Of a DNA stretch of 64,000 bases, positions 10,401-18,300 are shown one piece after another. Below the pieces are notes generated by a model, which saw only the letters and a list, made by a program, of their open reading frames with translations, ran no database searches and had not been told where the DNA came from. The DNA is from Azophilus sp026709365 (GTDB lineage Bacteria > Pseudomonadota > Gammaproteobacteria > Pseudomonadales > Azotimanducaceae). Both the position numbers and the translations under genes were made by a program. The stretch lies in contig OZ241345.1 in assembly GCA_965200175.1 (NCBI GenBank), positions 124,001 through 188,000 of the forward strand, read 5' to 3'. Positions within the stretch are counted from its first letter, which is position 1. Every line of letters begins with the position of its first letter.

Positions 10401-10991
10401 GAGCCCCACTTCGCCGAATTCAGCGCGCGCTGCCAGCGCCTCGATGAACTGCGGCCCAGGGAGAGCCGCCAGCGGGTGTTCGGCTTGGTGATGGACCTGC
10501 GCAGGATGCGCGGCAGGAAGGGCCGCAACGCGGGTCAGGAGTGGGCCGTGGCCGTGATTGACGACAGCACCGCGCGCGTCGAGGCGATGGTTTACGCCAA
10601 GACCTACGAGAGAATCGGCCACAAGCTGGAAAAGGGGCAAGTCCTCGTGCTGGAGGGCGAGGTGCAGCCGGACGAGTACAACGGCGCCCACAAGATCATC
10701 GTCGAGGCCGCCTTCACCATTGACGAATGGCGTGAGGAGAACCGTCCGATCCTGCGCATCGGCATGAGCCACAAGGATGCCCCCGCCGACTTCTCCAGCC
10801 GCCTGGCGGCCAGCTTGCAGCCCTATCGGGTTGAGGAGGGCGGATCGTCGGTCTTCGTTGACTACCAAGGGTCGAAGACCGCTGGCAGCATCCGCTTGGG
10901 CTGGCGGGTCAAGGCCAGCGAAGCCTTGGTGACGCACTTGAGGACCGAGTACGGCGACGACCGGGTTCGGGTGGGCATGGACGGTCCGTGA
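7452..10991 (+). CDS. dnaE: DNA polymerase III subunit alpha
   Basis: This is the replicative polymerase subunit. From the ATG at 7452 it is 1,179 residues, similar to the roughly 1,160 of Escherichia coli DnaE. An AGGAAGG ribosome site lies at about 7434-7440. HLRTHSEYSVVDGL begins the N-terminal PHP domain. PGRGSGAGSLVAYAL and MPDFDVDFC (about residues 355-400) form the polymerase active site with two catalytic Asp. GYAFNKSHSATYGLIAYQ is the fingers/HhH region, and an OB-fold segment lies at about 990-1070. It starts inside rnhB and its TGA overlaps the tilS GTG. The usual next gene in pseudomonads, accA, is absent. A TAAATT box at 7411-7416 could give dnaE its own promoter. Confidence 0.97.
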   Translation: MSAAEFVHLRTHSEYSVVDGLPGVDDLARRAAELGMGAIGLTDHGNLFGLIKFYRACLKAGVKPIVGVDLPHHAAEGGAPLRLTVIACGSAGYRNLIQLTSLAYVGGEHHGAVTTAEVLDRSDGLIALSGARDSEIGEALLRGDEKGARQAAGALAERFGDRFYLEVQRTGREDEEACLRAAVALAERLELPMVATNEACFLAAEDFEAHETRVCIHEGKVVNDPRRPRRHSAEQHLKGADDMAQLFADLPEALANSVEIAKRCTLELALDQSQLPDYPVPEGETLESFLAQAAEQGLAERLAELRALDAYPLDEPAYRERLADELRIINQTGFPGYFLVVMEFIAWAKEQGIPVGPGRGSGAGSLVAYALRITDLDPVHYDLLFERFLNPERVSMPDFDVDFCVEGRDRVIAHVSERYGKDAVSQIATFGTMAAKAVVRDVARAQGKPYVLGDKLSKLIPNELNIKLRDAVAKSPELRDFISGDEEAAEIMDMGYKLEGIVRNVGRHAGGVVIAPSRLTDFVPLYVDERSGGLISQYDKDDVEKAGLVKFDFLGLTTLTIIDWAVQAINRGIESRGGGAPVDINRVPLDDAATFDLLKRAETTAVFQLESRGMKDLVRRLLPDRFDDILALVALFRPGPLDNGTHDDYIHRKHGKEAVAYPHPDLEPVLSGTFGTIIYQEQVMQIARRLAGFSLGQADILRKAMGKKNPVEMAKVRSDFMAGAEANGVDSRLAKSLFDEMETFAGYAFNKSHSATYGLIAYQTAWLKAHHPAEFMAANLSAAMDHTDKVVTLINEVRRMGLKLRPPSVNLSEFRFSVIDGDIIYGLGAVRGVGAMPVECIVQARKGGDEARKAEVEAHHAGDGGRRDGRFESLAAFCLRVDVKRANKRVIEALIHAGAMDEFGAPGEDLGLVRAKLLGELDQALQAADQHSRDAALGIGDLFGGVGEDRQPAPQAAVKPQPFQERIELERNALGLYLTGHPVEPHFAEFSARCQRLDELRPRESRQRVFGLVMDLRRMRGRKGRNAGQEWAVAVIDDSTARVEAMVYAKTYERIGHKLEKGQVLVLEGEVQPDEYNGAHKIIVEAAFTIDEWREENRPILRIGMSHKDAPADFSSRLAASLQPYRVEEGGSSVFVDYQGSKTAGSIRLGWRVKASEALVTHLRTEYGDDRVRVGMDGP

Positions 10992-12253
10992 ACCCGCTGA
11001 TCCGCCACCTGCGGCTTGAGCTGGCGGACTTTGACCATCGGCGCTTGGCGGTGGCCTTCTCAGGCGGCTTGGACTCCACCGTTCTCCTGCACGCCGCCGT
11101 CGGCGCCGCCCTGCCGGCCCCGGTGGTGGCCGTACACGTCAATCACGGCCTGCATCCAAGCGCCGACCAATGGCAGGCGCATTGCGAAGCGGTCTGCCGG
11201 TCGCTGGGCGTCGAACTGCTGAGCCGTCGCGTTGAAGTGGCGGCCGGCAACCTCGAGGCGCAAGCCCGACGCGCCCGGTACCGGGCCTTTGCCGCCCTGC
11301 TGGACCCCGGCGACCTGCTGCTGCTGGCCCACCATCAGGACGACCAGGCGGAAACGGTGCTGATGCGCCTCGCCCAAGGGCGGGGTGTTGCGGCCATGCC
11401 CCGCGCCCGGCGGCTGCCCGACGGCCCGGCCCTGCTGCGTCCGTTCCTCGGCATCCCCAGGCGGGCGCTGCGGGACGCCGCCGAAGGGCTTGGCCTTGAC
11501 TGGCTGGAGGATCCCGGCAACGCCGACGCTGCCTTCGACCGCAACTTCCTGCGCCATGCGGCGCTGCCCCGCCTGACCGAGCGCTGGCCCGGCCTGAATG
11601 CCGCCTTGGCCCGCGCCGGTCAGGCCCAGGCCGACGTTGAAGCCTTGCTGCGCCATCTGCTCGATCGCGAGACGCTGCCCTTGAACGACTTGCCGCCCGC
11701 CCTTCGGCCACGGGCGCTGCGCGCTTGGCTGGCCCGTTTCGATGAGCAGGGCGCCAGCGAGCGGGCGCTGGCCGAGTTCGCTGCCCAATTCGATGCTCCG
11801 CCCGATGCCCAGCCGGAACTGCGCCTGGGCCGCGGGCGGCTGCGTCGCTGGCGCGGCGCGGTCTGCTACGTTCCGGCTGCGCCGGCCCTGGCGGCCTGCT
11901 ACAAAATGCGGCCGCCCGGCTTGCTGCGGCTGCCCCATGGCGAATTGGTGGTTGAAGAGGCTGACAGCAGCGGCGGGTTTTGCGCAGCGGGCCCGCTGAC
12001 CGTTCGATTCCGCCGCGGCGGGGAGCGGATTCGGTCAGCCCAAGGTTCGCGCTCCCTCAAGCAGGCGATGCGGGATGCCGGCCTGCCGCCTTGGCAGCGG
12101 GCCAGCCACCCCTTGCTGTACAGCGGCGATGCGCTGGTCGCCGTGCCGGGCGTGGCGGTCGCGGCCGATGGCGAGCCGCAGTCGGGGCCGCGCTGGCGGG
12201 CGATTTGGAACTTGGGAGCCTGCGGCGCAGGCTCCCACGGCGCAGGCTCCTAG
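10988..12253 (+). CDS. tilS: tRNA(Ile)-lysidine synthase
   Basis: TilS attaches lysine to C34 of the CAU-anticodon tRNA-Ile so that it reads AUA. The PP-loop motif SGGLDST sits at about residues 25-31, HVNHGLHPSA follows, and HHQDDQAET is the second ATP-site motif. The C-terminal substrate-binding domains include FRRGGERIR and LPPWQR. The length of 421 fits the family. The GTG start overlaps the dnaE stop. The last dozen residues (LGACGAGSHGAGS) are encoded by a palindromic repeat at 12214-12250 and look like an added tail. Confidence 0.93.
   Translation: MNPLIRHLRLELADFDHRRLAVAFSGGLDSTVLLHAAVGAALPAPVVAVHVNHGLHPSADQWQAHCEAVCRSLGVELLSRRVEVAAGNLEAQARRARYRAFAALLDPGDLLLLAHHQDDQAETVLMRLAQGRGVAAMPRARRLPDGPALLRPFLGIPRRALRDAAEGLGLDWLEDPGNADAAFDRNFLRHAALPRLTERWPGLNAALARAGQAQADVEALLRHLLDRETLPLNDLPPALRPRALRAWLARFDEQGASERALAEFAAQFDAPPDAQPELRLGRGRLRRWRGAVCYVPAAPALAACYKMRPPGLLRLPHGELVVEEADSSGGFCAAGPLTVRFRRGGERIRSAQGSRSLKQAMRDAGLPPWQRASHPLLYSGDALVAVPGVAVAADGEPQSGPRWRAIWNLGACGAGSHGAGS
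12214..12250. repeat. Perfect 10-bp hairpin plus partial copy inside the tilS 3' end
   Basis: GGGAGCCTGC at 12214-12223, loop GGC, then GCAGGCTCCC at 12227-12236. A second GGCGCAGGCTCC follows at 12239-12250, running to the tilS stop codon. No T-run follows, so it is unlikely to be a standard terminator. Confidence 0.7.
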
Positions 12254-12275
12254 GGCAAAGTCGTCGGAGTGACGT

Positions 12276-12281
12276 TAGAAT
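12276..12281 (+). promoter_or_regulatory. Candidate -10 box of the thiolase gene
   Basis: TAGAAT followed by a CCGCCG discriminator, 37 bases before the ATG. No good -35 is visible. The same TAnAAT plus GC-rich discriminator recurs before other genes in the window. Confidence 0.35.
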
Positions 12282-12317
12282 CCGCCGCTCACTAATTTCA
12301 ACGCATAGGAAAACGCC

Positions 12318-13499
12318 ATGAACGAAGTGGTCATCGTCGATGCCGCCCGCTCCGCCGTGGGCAGGAAGGCAGGCTCGCTGGGTTGGGTGCATCCGTCGGA
12401 CACCTTGGGCCCGGTCATGATGGGCCTGCTGGCGCGCAACGGGCTGCCGTCCAGTCAAGTCGATCAGGTGGTCGGCGGCTGCATCAACAAGCTCGGCGCC
12501 CAGGGCATGAACGTCATCCGCACGGCTTGGCTCGCCCACGGCGGCGTCACCGAGACGCCGTGCATCACCATCGATGCCCAGTGCGGCTCCTCCCAGGAGG
12601 CCGCCATGCTCGCCCACAGCCTGATCCGCTCCGGCATGGCCGATGCAGTGATGGCCTGCGGGGTGGAGAACATGACGCGGCTTAGGATCGGCTCGGATGC
12701 GGTTGGCCTGCCGGAGTCCTACGGCAAGCCGGTGGCGCGCAGCTACTTCGAGCACTTCGAGTTCACCAGCCAGTTCGAGGGCGCGGAGCGGATGGCGGAG
12801 AAGTACCAGGTGACCCGCGGCGACGCCGATCGCTTCGGGCTGGCCTCCCAACTGCGGGCGGCCACGGCCCAGGACGAGGGCCGCTTCAAGGCGCAGATCA
12901 TTCCCTTGGAAGTGCCCGTGTTCGACGGCGAGGGCCAAAAGACTGGGGCGACACAAGTCTTCGACACCGACGAAATCCCCCGCGACACCAGTCTGGAGGC
13001 GTTGGCCGGCTTGAAGCCGGTGGCCCGGGAGGACGGCATCCACACCGCCGGCACCTCCTCGCAGATCGCCGACGGGGCCGCTGCGGTGCTGATGATGAGC
13101 GCCGCCCACGCCGAGTCCCTGGGCTTGACGCCCATGGCGCGGATCCTGGAGACGGCCTTGGTGGGCTGCGATCCCGTGCTGATGCTGGAAGGCCCGATCC
13201 CAGCCACCGAAAAGCTGCTGGCCGCCAGCGGCCTCGGCATCGACGACATCGACGTCTTCGAGGTCAACGAAGCCTTCGCTTCCGTGGTGCTGTCCTGGGC
13301 CAAGACCGTCGGCGCCGACCCCGCAAAGGTGAACCCCAACGGCGGCGCCATCGCGCTGGGCCACCCGCTGGGCGCCACCGGCTGCTTCCTCATCACCAAG
13401 GCGGTGCATGAACTGAAGCGTTCCGGCGGCGACTACGGGCTGGTCAGCATGTGCTGCGGCGGTGGATTGGGCACGGGGACGTTGGTGCAGCGGGTATAG
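12318..13499 (+). CDS. Thiolase (acetyl-CoA acetyltransferase family)
   Basis: Thiolases cleave 3-ketoacyl-CoA, or condense two acyl-CoAs, using two cysteines. At 393 residues this is family length. The nucleophile Cys lies in IDAQCGSSQEA (about residue 92). NEAFASVVLSW carries the NEAF motif, ALGHPLGATG the catalytic His, and SMCCGGGLGTG the second active Cys. An AGGA ribosome site precedes the ATG. The subfamily is unclear; it looks more like lipid/steroid-type degradative thiolases than PhaA, and the other acyl-CoA genes downstream favour catabolism. It converges on the accessory block at 13577. Confidence 0.9.
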   Translation: MNEVVIVDAARSAVGRKAGSLGWVHPSDTLGPVMMGLLARNGLPSSQVDQVVGGCINKLGAQGMNVIRTAWLAHGGVTETPCITIDAQCGSSQEAAMLAHSLIRSGMADAVMACGVENMTRLRIGSDAVGLPESYGKPVARSYFEHFEFTSQFEGAERMAEKYQVTRGDADRFGLASQLRAATAQDEGRFKAQIIPLEVPVFDGEGQKTGATQVFDTDEIPRDTSLEALAGLKPVAREDGIHTAGTSSQIADGAAAVLMMSAAHAESLGLTPMARILETALVGCDPVLMLEGPIPATEKLLAASGLGIDDIDVFEVNEAFASVVLSWAKTVGADPAKVNPNGGAIALGHPLGATGCFLITKAVHELKRSGGDYGLVSMCCGGGLGTGTLVQRV

Positions 13500-13576
13500 G
13501 ATCTTTTGACGAGCCACCACGGTCGAGGGATAAGAGTGGAGCGGGCTGGCACGTCCACAGTTGAGGGTGTGTTCGT

Positions 13577-14359
13577 TCAGACTACGGTCACATGCTCTTT
13601 GCGCCACCAGTAATCAAGCCTATGAGCACCGCTTCCGCCGACGCTCAGATATGCCACCTTGGTGCGATTGAATGAGTCAATGTACTGGGAAATGCGCTCA
13701 GAGGTTTTGTGCGATTCTTTTCGGTTGCTCGGTGTGAGCGGAGTGAAGTAGAACATCATTGCGAAGAGTGCCGACTCGTGAAAATCAAGCGATGCCAAAG
13801 GCGAAATCACCGCAGTTGCGCCAGCGTGTTGATGCAGTCCAAGTGCAAAGGACGGCGCAATGTCACCGCACGCAGAGATGGTCAAGAATCGCTCAGACAA
13901 TGGATGCTTAGGCAACTCTTTTTTTTCACGGTACGACCGGATATCGCTCAGTTTTATCTCTGCCGGGCCCACACCGCCTTGATCGAGGGTCAGATCGCTT
14001 CCCGAGCCATGAGCTGACACATGAATGAACCGACTTTGCGTTCGCAGTAGTTCGTCGAGAAACTTTTCCTTGTTGGCCTGCGGTCTTTTGCCAGTTGCGT
14101 CCTGAACGACGCAATTCCATCCCAGCATGCGGAAGAACTCGCGGAGAATCGGCATGTCCCGGCCGCGGTCATCTTCAGATATGCCCTCGATCAGGGTGAT
14201 CTGCTTGATCTGCTTCTTTTTCCGTGTTGCCGCCATGGGCGTGGTGTTGTTGTCGTTGGGTTTGTGGTGCGGCTTCGGCGGATCAGGTTTAACGGCTGCC
14301 TCCAGCCAATCCACGAGTCGATCGACACTGTTGGCTTCCTCCTCATTTTGCGGTGCCAC
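13577..14359 (-). CDS. Caspase-like (CHAT-type) cysteine protease candidate
   Basis: The core (about residues 50-210) matches the caspase/CHAT pattern: strand FIHVSAHGS with candidate catalytic His117, then LTISACGD with candidate Cys164, then a helix and AGATAVISPLASLDFHES, as in CHAT domains. No such enzyme is part of the neighbouring core operons, so it is accessory. The GTG at 14359 gives 260 residues; an ATG at 14236 gives 219 and keeps the whole domain. Neither start has a clear ribosome site. Residues 1-25 of the long form (APQNEEEANSVDRLVDWLEA) resemble the C-terminal tail of the ATPase at 15372-18836, followed by a Pro/His/Asn-rich linker, suggesting an ancestral fusion. Base composition is visibly lower in GC than the core genes. 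The protease assignment rests on motifs only. Confidence 0.6.
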   Translation of the reverse strand: MAPQNEEEANSVDRLVDWLEAAVKPDPPKPHHKPNDNNTTPMAATRKKKQIKQITLIEGISEDDRGRDMPILREFFRMLGWNCVVQDATGKRPQANKEKFLDELLRTQSRFIHVSAHGSGSDLTLDQGGVGPAEIKLSDIRSYREKKELPKHPLSERFLTISACGDIAPSFALGLHQHAGATAVISPLASLDFHESALFAMMFYFTPLTPSNRKESHKTSERISQYIDSFNRTKVAYLSVGGSGAHRLDYWWRKEHVTVV

Positions 14360-14533
14360 GGTGGCCAGGGGTCAAGCGATAGCGCTCATCGGCAGACAAT
14401 CTGCTCTGTTTGTCCGTATAGCCCTGGTCGGCGAGCCATTGCTCGAGTTCGTCGGCTTCGGTCGTGTGGAAGCGTGGCAGGCCACCTTGGCGCAGCTGTG
14501 GCACCGCACCAACTCTTCGTCAGCAGCTACTCA
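14360..14533 (-). pseudogene. Decayed duplicate of the 3' end of the YhaN-like ATPase gene
   Basis: The minus strand encodes LRQGGLPRF, ADELEQWLADQGYTD and RLSADERYRLT, closely matching LRQRRLSGF, ADEFEQWLADEGYTD and RLSPEARRRLT near the C-terminus of the ATPase at 15372. The frame breaks within an ACCCCT run near 14370; removing one C would read LTLATVAPQ straight into the protease frame. Upstream, similarity ends around 14533 with an in-frame TGA. The two copies have diverged at many positions, so the duplication is old. Confidence 0.7.
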
Positions 14534-14568
14534 GCCGGCCCGGTGGGAAGTGGGCGCTCGCCGGCGCG

Positions 14569-14892
14569 CTATGTCGCCATCGCAGCATCGCGTTCTGGCT
14601 TGGTATCGACCCGAATCGTTACCCTGAGGTCGCCATCTAGCGAATTGAGCATCTTCATCAGGCGATCCAGCGTGAAGCGCCCAAGATCGGCGTTTCGGAT
14701 GCGTGAGAAGTCCGCGGCGGCAAATCGAGTCAGGGCTGCGGCCTTTCGCACCGACAACTCGCGCTGGTCCAGTGTCATGATGATGCGGGCGGCAAGAACC
14801 GCCTTGGCATGCTTCAAGTCCGCTTCCGGATCGCCGAGGTCGCGATACACATTGCCGCTTCCTTCGATCAGTTCGAAATCGGGCTCGTTCAT
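14569..14892 (-). CDS. HigA-like antitoxin (XRE helix-turn-helix)
   Basis: This small DNA-binding protein is the probable antitoxin of the toxin just upstream. The ATG at 14892 overlaps the toxin stop (ATGA), giving 107 residues. The helix-turn-helix is LSVRKAAALTRFAAADFSRIRNADLGRFTLDRL (read here in two parts: helix LSVRKAAALTRF and recognition part ADFSRIRN), ending in a LDGDLRVTI strand. This matches the antitoxins that accompany Gp49-type HigB toxins. In this family the antitoxin binds the toxin and represses the shared promoter. Confidence 0.85.
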   Translation of the reverse strand: MNEPDFELIEGSGNVYRDLGDPEADLKHAKAVLAARIIMTLDQRELSVRKAAALTRFAAADFSRIRNADLGRFTLDRLMKMLNSLDGDLRVTIRVDTKPERDAAMAT

Positions 14893-15266
14893 GACAACAC
14901 CTCGCGTTTCAATCGGGCCAGCCGGGTCGCGATCAGATCGCTCTCGGGCTTCGGCGTCCGCATGCCCATTTTCGACTTCTTCCGGAATGCGTGGACCACC
15001 CAGAGCCTTCCAGCCATCTCGGTGACGTAAACCACCCGCCAGGCGTCGGTCCGGTGACGAATGGCGATCTGGAAGACTCCCGATCCAAAACCCTTGAGCG
15101 GCTTGGCGATGTCCGCCTTGCCGCCCTCGGCCGCGACCGTCAGGGCAGCGGTCGCCCGGTCCTTCACGGTTTCGGGAAACGTGTCGAACACCTTGCGCGC
15201 CGCCTTGATCCAGCCGATGGGTCTCGAATTCCTGCTCAAATCGTATGTTGTCATATATGACGACAC
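14889..15266 (-). CDS. HigB/RelE-like toxin (phage Gp49-like family)
   Basis: Family members are RelE-fold mRNA interferases acting at the ribosome. Diagnostic segments are IGWIKAARKVFDTFPE, KPLKGFGSGVFQI, WRVVYVTEMAGRLWVVHAF and the KKSKMGMRTPKPESDLI tail, in the usual order. Length is 125 residues from the GTG at 15266, or 121 from the ATG at 15254, which suits the family better. A palindrome at 15250-15261 covers that ATG. The pair sits between the YhaN-like ATPase and a decayed copy of its 3' end. Confidence 0.85.
   Translation of the reverse strand: MSSYMTTYDLSRNSRPIGWIKAARKVFDTFPETVKDRATAALTVAAEGGKADIAKPLKGFGSGVFQIAIRHRTDAWRVVYVTEMAGRLWVVHAFRKKSKMGMRTPKPESDLIATRLARLKREVLS
15250..15261. 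promoter_or_regulatory. Candidate toxin-antitoxin operator palindrome
   Basis: GTCATATATGAC is a perfect 12-base palindrome covering the probable toxin start codon. Antitoxins of this type commonly bind palindromes at their own promoter. The site is short and unproven. Confidence 0.3.
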
Positions 15267-15371
15267 CCTTCAAGGCGGTGGCGGTCGGTTTGAGACACAT
15301 CCCGAAGTGTCCATTTGTTGATCCCGTAGTGAATTCCGGCTTCAAGTCCAGTGTCGTTGCAACCTTGGCCG

Positions 15372-18300
15372 TCACGATTCGACTGTCCCCTCCAGCGAGT
15401 TCACAAGCTGGTTGACGTCCGCGGCACTTTCCTCGCCTTGCGGCGCCACGGCGGCTAGGGTCAAGCGGCGGCGCGCTTCGGGGGACAGCCGATCTTGGTT
15501 GTCCGTGTAGCCCTCGTCGGCGAGCCATTGCTCGAATTCGTCGGCCTTGCTCTTGCGGAAACCGCTCAGACGGCGTTGGCGCAGCGCGTCAATGAGCGCC
15601 GCGCCGTCGCCTTGCAGTTCGTCAGTCAATTCAGCAGCCCCGTCGATGAAGTTGTCAGTTATGGCAGCGGCCTGCTCAAGGACTGCGCGGTTGACGGGTC
15701 GGCCGCGGCCTTGGCGCCAGAGGCCCGTCCAAGTTCTTGTGGCTTCGCATCGTTGCTTTAGGCGGCTGCGGACCGCGGCGTCAGGAATGGCGCCCTCGGC
15801 GGCGTTGCTGGCGAGCAGGCTGTCGAGTTGGCCGAGCGTTTTGATCCGCCAAGTGGCCATCAGGCGGTGCAGCAATTCGAGGTCGTCGCGGAGCAGGTGG
15901 AAGAGGTGGATGCCGCCCGGATCAAGGCGTGGGTCGAAGTGCGCAACGCCTAGCAGCGCTGCGTAGCTGGCCGCATCGTGGCCGGCCGGGGACGGCAGTG
16001 ACGGTGGGGTTTCGACCTGGAAGTCCTTGGCTTCGAGGCGCGCCGTGCCGAAACGGACTGCCGCCAGATCGACCACTGGAGGTTCTGCACCCGTTGCCTG
16101 CCGCCACAAGGCGCTTTCGTGGCGTCGGGCGGAGAGGTAGAAGATCTGCCGCTCGCCCGCTTCGGCCAACCGGGTGAGCGTGTTGGCCATCACGGCGAAA
16201 CGGTCCTCATCGCTGGTGGTCAGCGCCTCGTCGAGGAACAGCGGCAGGGGTTCACCGCCTTGCTCCTGGGCTTCCGTCCAAGCCAGGCGCAGGGCCAGCA
16301 GCAGTTGCATGCGGGTGCCGGAAGAGAGTTCCTCTAAGGTCCTGAGCTGTCCTTGTTTGAGATCGCGGGCGGCGAATCGGTTGCCGTCGCGCAGTTCGAG
16401 CGAGAACTCGTGCGCGGTCACCTGCTGGAACCGCTCCTTGGCGCGGCGCAGCAGGTCGGGTTCGTGCTGGCTCCTGAATTGACGCTCAATTTCGCTGAAC
16501 AGGGTCTCAGTGGCTTGGCTGCGCAACGCTTCGTCGCGTTTGTCCTCAAGGGCCGCCGTGGCAGCGTCGAGTTTGCCTGCGGCCCGTTCCAGGTCGTGCT
16601 CCCGGCCAGCCTCATCGAGCTGGGTTTCGATGCGTTGGCGCTCCTTGACGACGTCGGTGTAAGTGTTCGCCTTGCTGCGGGCGCGCTCCAGGTCGGCTTT
16701 CAGTTGTTCGATCTCGCCGCTTTCAACCGCGGCGATCAGTTCGGTGTGTTCAGCGAGTGCCGAGCGGAGCCTGCTTTCCTCGCGCATGGCATCCGTGAGC
16801 TTCTCGAACGCCTCCTTCCACTCCGCAAGGCGTTCGATTCGCCCGGCCAGTTCGTCGCGTTGATGGGTTTCAAGTGCGGCCTCGGCCAACAGGCCTTGAA
16901 CGTCCTTCTCAACTCCCTTGATTTGACTTTGGAGTGATTGGACCTCCCGCCGGCAGGACGCGACCTTGCCTTGCGCATCGTTCGCGGCGTCCAAACGCCT
17001 CTTGAGGTGATTGAAGGCGATTCGCAGTTCCTCGATGGCCGCGTTTGCGGTCGTGGCGTCAAAGGGCGGCGCCTCGGCGGTCCGCCACTGTTCCATAAAG
17101 CGGCGCACTTCCCCGGCCTCGGCGGCCATTTTGCCGTCGAGCTGCGCCAGCGCCAGCTTGCTTGCCTCGCACTGCTTGCGCGCTTGGTCCCATTGGCTGG
17201 CCACCTCGACCAGCCGGTAGAAGGGCGGTCCAGCCAATTCGGGGTTGAACCCAATCGCCTTGGCCAGTTCCGCCTTTTCCTTGCCCAAGCGCTCGATTGC
17301 GGATTGCGCATCCTCGATCTCCGCACGCAGCTTGGGCGCAACCGAAGCCCTCTCCCGTTGCAGGATCAATTCGTTCAGGCGTGGCTCGACGGTGCGCCGC
17401 AGATGCCCTTCCACGGTGGTCGAAGCCCATTCCTTGGGCGGATCGAGTTCGGTGTTCATAAACGCCTTCATGGCATCATCGGCGGCGGACGTGGCAGGTC
17501 CGGTTCGTTTTGCCTGCCCCACAAGCGCCCAAACCAAACCCAGCCCCGCAGCGGCAATGGCCACCAAGCCGCTCCACGCCCGCCCAATCACGGCCACCGC
17601 AGCGGCGATGGCCACGAGGGCTGAGGCCGTGAGCCAGATGGCGCTGCTGATCCCCGGGCGGGTTGGGCCCGGCTGCGCGACGGCGGCCAACCAGCTTCGC
17701 AAAGCATCAACGCCTGCCCTATGTTGATCGATCTCAGCGTCATCCGGCGGCTCGCCAGCCAACTTGAGTTGTTGCTGGAGTTCGCGAAGACGGGCTTGGG
17801 CATCGACCCACGGCTCGACGATCGCCCTGGCTTGCTCGAGGCTGTCCGCGCTGAGGTTGGGGGCCTCTCCACTGCCTTGGAATTGAGCCTGGGCGGCCTG
17901 CAACGCCGCTTCCGCCTCGGTCGCATCCTTTTCGGCACGCGCTCGGTCGCCTGCGTGGCGGTCCAAGGCATTCAAACGCGCCTCCATCCGGGCCACCGTC
18001 TCGGCTTCGGGGGCCGCGTCCGCCAAACCGCTGTCCTGCCGCTCGGCTTGGGCCGCTTGGAGCTTGCGCTGCTCGTCCTGCATCCTTGCGCGCAGTTCCG
18101 CATCTTTTGCGTCGCAGGCTTCCAGCCGCTCCAGTTCGTTGCCCTTGAGCTTGTCCATGTCAGGGGGAAACTGCTTGACTGCGTCGTGCAGGTTTTCCCG
18201 CAGGCCGATGGCCCGGTGCAGTTCCATCGCCTGCTGCAGTTGCTCAAGGCGCTCAGCGGCCCGCTGGGCTGCCTCGATGTCGCGGTCCAAGGCCGGCAAC

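Noticed and set aside
7410..10937. A 1,175-codon frame antisense to dnaE
   Set aside because: Shadow frame of a highly conserved gene; composition and lack of motifs show it is not coding.
12214..12236. tilS hairpin considered as an intrinsic terminator
   Set aside because: No T-run follows and it lies within the coding sequence.
15294..15311. GACAC/GTGTC inverted repeat upstream of the HigB-like gene
   Set aside because: Only a five-base stem with an eight-base gap; expected by chance.
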